Below are positions 6,105-9,924 of a DNA stretch of 9,924 nucleotides, in pieces. The notes under the pieces are model-generated. The model had not been told where the DNA came from and searched no databases. It saw only the letters and a list, made by a program, of their open reading frames with translations. Position numbers and translations under genes: made by a program. Source of the stretch: Actinomycetota bacterium (lineage in GTDB: Bacteria; Actinomycetota; Thermoleophilia; Gaiellales; Gaiellaceae); assembly GCA_019234175.1 (NCBI GenBank), contig JAFALP010000229.1, positions 1 to 9,924 of the forward strand, given 5' to 3'. Numbering within the stretch: the stretch's first letter is position 1; every line of letters begins with the position of its first letter.

Positions 6105-7616
6105 TTGAGCGCGGAACACCGGTTCGACGAGCTTCTTCGTCGGCTCGGGGGACTCGACGATCTCGTCAGGGCAGGCACCTTGCTCGGCTGGGACGAGGAG
6201 ACGAAGATGCCCCCAGCCGGTGCCGAGGCGCGCGCGGAGCAGCGCGCGACGCTCGAGGAGCTGACCCACGAGCGGAGGGTCGACCCGGACCTCGGTGACC
6301 TGCTCGAGGAGCTCCGCCCCTTCGAGGAGGCGCATCCGCACGACTCCTTCGAGGCGGGAGTCATTCGCGTTGCGCGCCGCGACTACGAAAAGGCCATCCG
6401 CGTTCCGCCCCCTCTGCAGGCGCGCCTCGAACGTGCCGGCTCGCTCGGCTACCGCGCGTGGCTGAGGGCGCGCGCCGAGAACGACTACTCGATCATGCTG
6501 CCGCTCTTCGAGGAGAACCTCGAGCTGCGGCGCGAGTACGTCGCCTGCTTCGATCCCAAGGGCGATCCGTACGACGTCGTGCTCGACGACTACGAACCGG
6601 GGATGACGACCGCCGAGGTCGAGGCGATCTTCGACCGGCTGAAGGAACGGCTCGTGCCGATGATCCGCGCCGTCGGCGAGGCGGAGCCGGTCGACGATTC
6701 CTGCCTGCGTGGATCGTTCTCGCGCCCGGCGCAACATCGTGTCGCGCTCGCGATCCTCGAGGCATGGGGGATCGACGACGAGTCGTGGCGCCTCGACTAC
6801 ACCGTGCATCCGTTCGAGGTGTCGATGGCCGTCAGCGACATCCGGCTGACGACGCGTTTCGACGAGGACAACATCCACGGGATCCTCTCCTGCCTGCACG
6901 AGTTCGGGCACGGCCTGTACGAGCGCCAGATCGATCCGTCGTACTCGCGCACGTCGTTGGCCGACGGCGTCTCGTCGGCGGTGCACGAATCGCAGAGCCG
7001 CCTGTGGGAGAACCTCGTCGGGCGACGCCTGTCGACATGGCGGTTCTTCTATCCGACGCTCCAGCGCGAGCTGCCCGTGTTCTGCGACGTCCCGCTCGAG
7101 ACATTCCATCGCGCGCTGAACAGGGTGCGGCCGACATTCCGCCGCGTCGACGCCGACGAGGTGACGTACTGCCTGCACGTCATCCTTCGCTTCGAGCTCG
7201 AGCGGGAGCTGCTGTCGGGACGGCTCGCACCGCGCGACCTGCCGGAGGCGTTCGACGCCAAGATGCGCGAATACCTCGGCCTGCAGCCGCCCGACCTCGC
7301 CAGCGGTGTCCTCCAGGACGTGCACTGGTCCGACATGAGCCTCGGCTACTTCCCGACGTACGCCCTCGGGAACGTCGTCTCCGTCCAGCTGTGGGAGCGG
7401 GCGGAGGCGGCTCTGGGCGACTTCGACGAACAGTTCGAGCGAGGCGAGTTCGCACCGCTCGCGGGCTGGCTGCGCGAGCACATCCACCGCCACGGGCGCA
7501 TGTTCGAGCCGCAGGAGCTGCTGCGGCGCGAGGTCGGCTCGGGGATGGATCCGGAGCCGTACCTGGGCTATCTCCAGCGCCAGCTGGAGGAGCTGTTCGG
7601 CGCCGTCGTCGCCTGA
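6105..7616 (+). CDS. M32 carboxypeptidase (carboxypeptidase Taq family)
   Basis: This zinc-dependent enzyme removes C-terminal residues from peptides in the cytosol. The 503 residues match the family's usual size of about 500. The zinc motif HEFGH is at 265-269 and the third ligand is Glu295 in HESQSRLWEN; the 30-residue spacing is as in the Thermus enzyme. Other family marks are LGWDEETKMPPAGAEARAEQ near the N-terminus, HPFEVSMAVSDIRLTTRF, LRFELERELLSG and GYFPTYALGNV. The start must be TTG 6105: the next in-frame ATG (6207) lies inside the conserved N-terminal motif, and everything upstream is tRNA. TTG is 2 nt after the tRNA discriminator base. There is therefore no room for a 5' leader unless the message includes the tRNA. 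GGGGAG is present but only 2 nt from the start. Confidence 0.96.
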   Translation: MSAEHRFDELLRRLGGLDDLVRAGTLLGWDEETKMPPAGAEARAEQRATLEELTHERRVDPDLGDLLEELRPFEEAHPHDSFEAGVIRVARRDYEKAIRVPPPLQARLERAGSLGYRAWLRARAENDYSIMLPLFEENLELRREYVACFDPKGDPYDVVLDDYEPGMTTAEVEAIFDRLKERLVPMIRAVGEAEPVDDSCLRGSFSRPAQHRVALAILEAWGIDDESWRLDYTVHPFEVSMAVSDIRLTTRFDEDNIHGILSCLHEFGHGLYERQIDPSYSRTSLADGVSSAVHESQSRLWENLVGRRLSTWRFFYPTLQRELPVFCDVPLETFHRALNRVRPTFRRVDADEVTYCLHVILRFELERELLSGRLAPRDLPEAFDAKMREYLGLQPPDLASGVLQDVHWSDMSLGYFPTYALGNVVSVQLWERAEAALGDFDEQFERGEFAPLAGWLREHIHRHGRMFEPQELLRREVGSGMDPEPYLGYLQRQLEELFGAVVA

Positions 7617-7632
7617 TCCGAGGCTGCCGAAC
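7595..7632 (+). terminator. Possible terminator hairpin at the end of the M32 gene
   Basis: GTTCGGC (7595-7601) pairs with GCCGAAC (7626-7632). GCC (7602-7604) and GGC (7622-7624) extend the stem past a single bulged T (7625). The hairpin spans the M32 stop codon and is followed by CTTCGAT, not a true T-run. It may also be chance in coding sequence. Confidence 0.3.
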
Positions 7633-7638
7633 CTTCGA

Positions 7639-7644
7639 TACGAT
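7639..7644 (+). promoter_or_regulatory. Likely -10 box of the small membrane-protein gene
   Basis: TACGAT (TANNNT) ends 6 nt before GTG 7651, where no Shine-Dalgarno site exists. A leaderless transcript starting at the GTG would fit. No clear -35 match is seen. Confidence 0.4.
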
Positions 7645-7650
7645 CCCTCC

Positions 7651-7878
7651 GTGAGCTGGCTGTACATCGCCTTGCTCGCGTTGGCCGTAGCGGTTTTCGC
7701 GGGTGCTGAGTGGCCTCGCTTGGAGCAGCGACTCGGTGGTGATGCGCGCCGCCGCCGTCAGCGCGCCAAGCGCAAGGCGACGCTCCGCGTCGTCGAGACC
7801 GACGCCGACGACTTCGCCGCGAGCGTCGAGCGCGACCTCGCCAACCTGCCGACGATCGAAGAGACCGACCGGCGCTAG
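7651..7878 (+). CDS. Small single-pass membrane protein, unknown function (75 aa)
   Basis: I do not recognise a family. Residues 3-19 (WLYIALLALAVAVFAGA) form one hydrophobic helix. It is followed by a strongly basic patch at 33-42 (RRRRQRAKRK), and then an acidic, helical tail. By the positive-inside rule the C-terminus is cytoplasmic. GTG 7651 is preceded by a TANNNT box and no Shine-Dalgarno site. The gene follows the M32 carboxypeptidase by 34 nt and converges on the subtilisin-like gene. Its TAG (7876-7878) overlaps that gene's stop codon by 2 nt. The hydrophobic-basic-acidic order makes a chance open frame unlikely, but expression is unproven. Confidence 0.72.
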   Translation: MSWLYIALLALAVAVFAGAEWPRLEQRLGGDARRRRQRAKRKATLRVVETDADDFAASVERDLANLPTIEETDRR

Positions 7879-9924
7879 CGGACCACGAACGCGGTCGTGA
7901 CGGTGCGCGTGTTCGGCGTCGCACCGTCGAGGACGTCTTCCATGTTCTTCGTCTCCTGGTAGTCAGCGGCCGTGACCATGAGCCTGTGCGTGCCGGCTCC
8001 GAGATGGGCCGACGAGAGCGTGAGGACGCCGTCTCCGTAGTGGAAGTCGGAAAGGGTGCCGTCGACCTTCACCTGCAGCGATGACGGGTCGACGCCGGCG
8101 CCGGCGTCTGTGATCCCGACGCGCACCGGCGAACCGGACGTGACGTTCGGGGTGAGCAGCTTGATCGCGGGCGGGGTCGTGTCGTTGATCCAGAACCGGA
8201 ACGTGTACGAGCCGGGGCGCGCGCCGGTCGGCGTGTCGAAGACGAAGTCGTAGGTGCCCGGCGTGGGAAGGATCGCACCGACCACCGGCTCCGCCTTCCC
8301 GTCGTTCGAGTACGGGTTGAGGTCGACCGGCAGGGCGGTGTTGCCGAGCAGGCGGTTCTCGTCGCCGCCGACGACGAGGCGTGGTGACACCTGCGTTCCC
8401 TTCTGGTGGGAGATGACGGCGACCCCGAAGTTCGCGACCGGATGCTTCAGCGTGAAGTGGAACACCTGCTCGGGGCCGCCGAGGCTGAGCGGGATGTTTG
8501 CGCCGAGCGTCCCCTCCGGGAAGCGGTACGTCGAGACGAGCGACTTCTTCCCGCGCGTGTCGCCCGTGTAGATCCCGGGCTTCGTGATCGTGCGGAACGG
8601 CTCCGTCCCGAGCAGCGGCATCTCCACGTGGAACCAGAACGGCACGCGCCGAACGGTCGTGCCGCGCGTGAGCAGCACGAATCCCGTGGCATCGCCCTGC
8701 ACGCTCGTGGCGGCGGCGGTCAACGTCAGGCTCACGGAGGTCCCGGGGACGACCGTCGTCGCCGACGGCGCGATGGTCGCTCCCGCCGGTCCGGTCTGCT
8801 CCTGCACGCTCACCGTCCACGGGGCCGGCCCTCCGCCCGCGTCGGTGACCGCGAGCGTGCGCGTCGTCGAGGTGCCCGGCTTCACGAGGCCGAAGGACAA
8901 CCCCGTCGGGTCGGTGAAGATCTGCGGCGCGTCGGCGTTCGGCAGGTCGATGCGTCCGCCGCCCTCGCGGGTCGACGTCACCTCGGTCAGCGTGCCGGGG
9001 ATGTGTACCGGGTCGCCGGTGAGCTCGAGCGCGGACTTGATCTGCTCCACCGTCCACGTCGGATGTCGCTGCAGGAGGACCGCGGCTGCCCCGGCGACGT
9101 GCGGCGACGCCATGCTCGTGCCGCTCCAGTCGTGCGCCGACCACTGCTGGTTCGGGAGTGAGGAGAGCAGGTCGACCCCCGGCGCGTCGACGTCGGGCTT
9201 CATCTCCAGCGAGACCGGTGTCGGTCCGCCGGAGGAGAAGCTCGCGATCTCGTCCGCGGGGCCGACGTCGCCTTCGGTCGACGCGGCGACGGTGATCGCA
9301 CCGGGAGCGTTCCCCGGCGAGTCGATGGAGCCGCGGCCGGCGGAGTCGAACTCGTTCCCGGCGGCCACGACGGGCACGACGCCGGCCGCCGCGGCGGCGT
9401 CGAGCGCCTGCACGACGATGTCACGTTGCGGCTGGATCTCCGGCTCGCCGAGCGACAGGTTGATGACGTTCATGCCGTCCTTCACCGCCTGCTCGATGCC
9501 CGCCGCGATCTCGGGCGAGTTCCCGTCCAGCCCGAACTCGGCGGTCGGGATCGTGAGCACCTTGTAGTTCCCGAGGTATGCCATCGGCGCGATGCCGGAG
9601 ACGTGGTACTTCGTCCCGTCCACGTTCGCGACCGTGTTGTTGTCGCCGGCAGCGATCCCTGCGACGTTCGTGCCGTGATCGGAGTTGACCGGGTCGAAGG
9701 GGACCGACCCGTACTTCCAGGTGAGGCCGGGCGGCGCGAACGCGCGCGCGACGATCACCTTCGCGGTCGTGTACGAGGCGTCGCCCTTCGGGAAGCCGGC
9801 GGGATACTGCAACGCGGTCGGGTCGAAGAAGACGTGCGTCTGGTCGATCCCGTCGTCGATGATCCCGATCTTGATGCCCTGGCCCGCGCTGGCGAGCGTC
9901 GGGCCCCAGACGGTGGGCGCGCCG
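7875..9924 (-). CDS. Subtilisin-like S8 serine protease with C-terminal Ig-like domains (partial, N-terminus outside window)
   Basis: The frame is open from the right edge, giving 682 residues with first full codon at 9923. The catalytic triad is complete: Asp23 (IIDDGID), His83 (DHGTNVAG) and Ser270 (GTSMASPHVAG). The oxyanion Asn190 lies in VVAAGNEFD, and FSSGGP and KPDVDAPGVDLLSS are also typical. The protease domain ends near residue 320. A beta-rich Ig-like domain follows at about 331-440 (FGLVKPGTSTTRTLAVTDAG), then a beta-rich segment at 440-580 and a last Ig-like domain at 582-682 (TPPAIKLLTPNVTSGSPV). No LPxTG or transmembrane anchor is seen at the C-terminus (AFVVR), so it is probably released. 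Signal peptide and propeptide would lie outside the window. The likely role is extracellular protein degradation. An apparent start at TTG 9812 is internal, since it would remove the catalytic Asp. Confidence 0.97.
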   Translation of the reverse strand, partial: GAPTVWGPTLASAGQGIKIGIIDDGIDQTHVFFDPTALQYPAGFPKGDASYTTAKVIVARAFAPPGLTWKYGSVPFDPVNSDHGTNVAGIAAGDNNTVANVDGTKYHVSGIAPMAYLGNYKVLTIPTAEFGLDGNSPEIAAGIEQAVKDGMNVINLSLGEPEIQPQRDIVVQALDAAAAAGVVPVVAAGNEFDSAGRGSIDSPGNAPGAITVAASTEGDVGPADEIASFSSGGPTPVSLEMKPDVDAPGVDLLSSLPNQQWSAHDWSGTSMASPHVAGAAAVLLQRHPTWTVEQIKSALELTGDPVHIPGTLTEVTSTREGGGRIDLPNADAPQIFTDPTGLSFGLVKPGTSTTRTLAVTDAGGGPAPWTVSVQEQTGPAGATIAPSATTVVPGTSVSLTLTAAATSVQGDATGFVLLTRGTTVRRVPFWFHVEMPLLGTEPFRTITKPGIYTGDTRGKKSLVSTYRFPEGTLGANIPLSLGGPEQVFHFTLKHPVANFGVAVISHQKGTQVSPRLVVGGDENRLLGNTALPVDLNPYSNDGKAEPVVGAILPTPGTYDFVFDTPTGARPGSYTFRFWINDTTPPAIKLLTPNVTSGSPVRVGITDAGAGVDPSSLQVKVDGTLSDFHYGDGVLTLSSAHLGAGTHRLMVTAADYQETKNMEDVLDGATPNTRTVTTAFVVR

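Noticed and set aside
9654..9680. HGTN in place of HGTH in the subtilisin-like protease as a sign of inactivity
   Set aside because: The catalytic His, Asp, Ser and oxyanion Asn are all present; the second His of HGTH is not catalytic.

Overview
This is a GC-rich, densely packed bacterial chromosome segment with no mobile element, CRISPR array or rRNA. Codon use, the gene order dGTPase - primase - tRNA-Asn, and several TANNNT -10 boxes sitting 6-9 nt before start codons point to Actinomycetota. A deep-branching group such as Thermoleophilia is my guess from the general look of the proteins; nothing in the window proves it.

Left block (1-2515, minus strand): four genes read leftwards as a probable operon. 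They are a histidine-phosphatase-superfamily enzyme, an 86-residue protein of unknown function, an HtpX-like M48 membrane metalloprotease, and an M24 (Xaa-Pro peptidase/creatinase-like) enzyme that runs off the left edge. The genes are 6 nt apart or overlap. The M48 gene has no ordinary start codon where its homology begins, and the M24 protein appears to lack the first pair of canonical metal-binding aspartates. The operon diverges from an SDR oxidoreductase gene (2538-3269) across only 22 bp. That gap holds a 7-bp sequence that reads as a -10 box on both strands.

Centre block (3270-7878, plus strand): a 146-bp intergenic region holds a terminator-like hairpin, a G-quadruplex motif and the promoter of dgt. 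After it come dgt (HD-domain dNTP triphosphohydrolase), dnaG (primase), tRNA-Asn(GTT), an M32 carboxypeptidase and a 75-residue single-pass membrane protein. The dnaG stop codon lies inside the tRNA gene, and the M32 start codon (TTG) lies 2 nt after the tRNA 3' end, so coding, tRNA and coding sequence run together without a gap.

Right block (7875-9924, minus strand): a large secreted-type S8 subtilisin-like protease with C-terminal Ig-like domains, cut off at its N-terminus by the window edge. It converges on the small membrane-protein gene, and the two stop codons share one CTAG.

The centre block combines dNTP control and replication priming (dgt, dnaG). The rest is mostly peptide or protein turnover (M24, M48, M32, S8), with no evidence that these four peptidases form one pathway. 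I see no new multi-gene system here. The points of interest are the tRNA-embedded gene junctions, the symmetric divergent promoter, the M48 start problem and the altered M24 active site.
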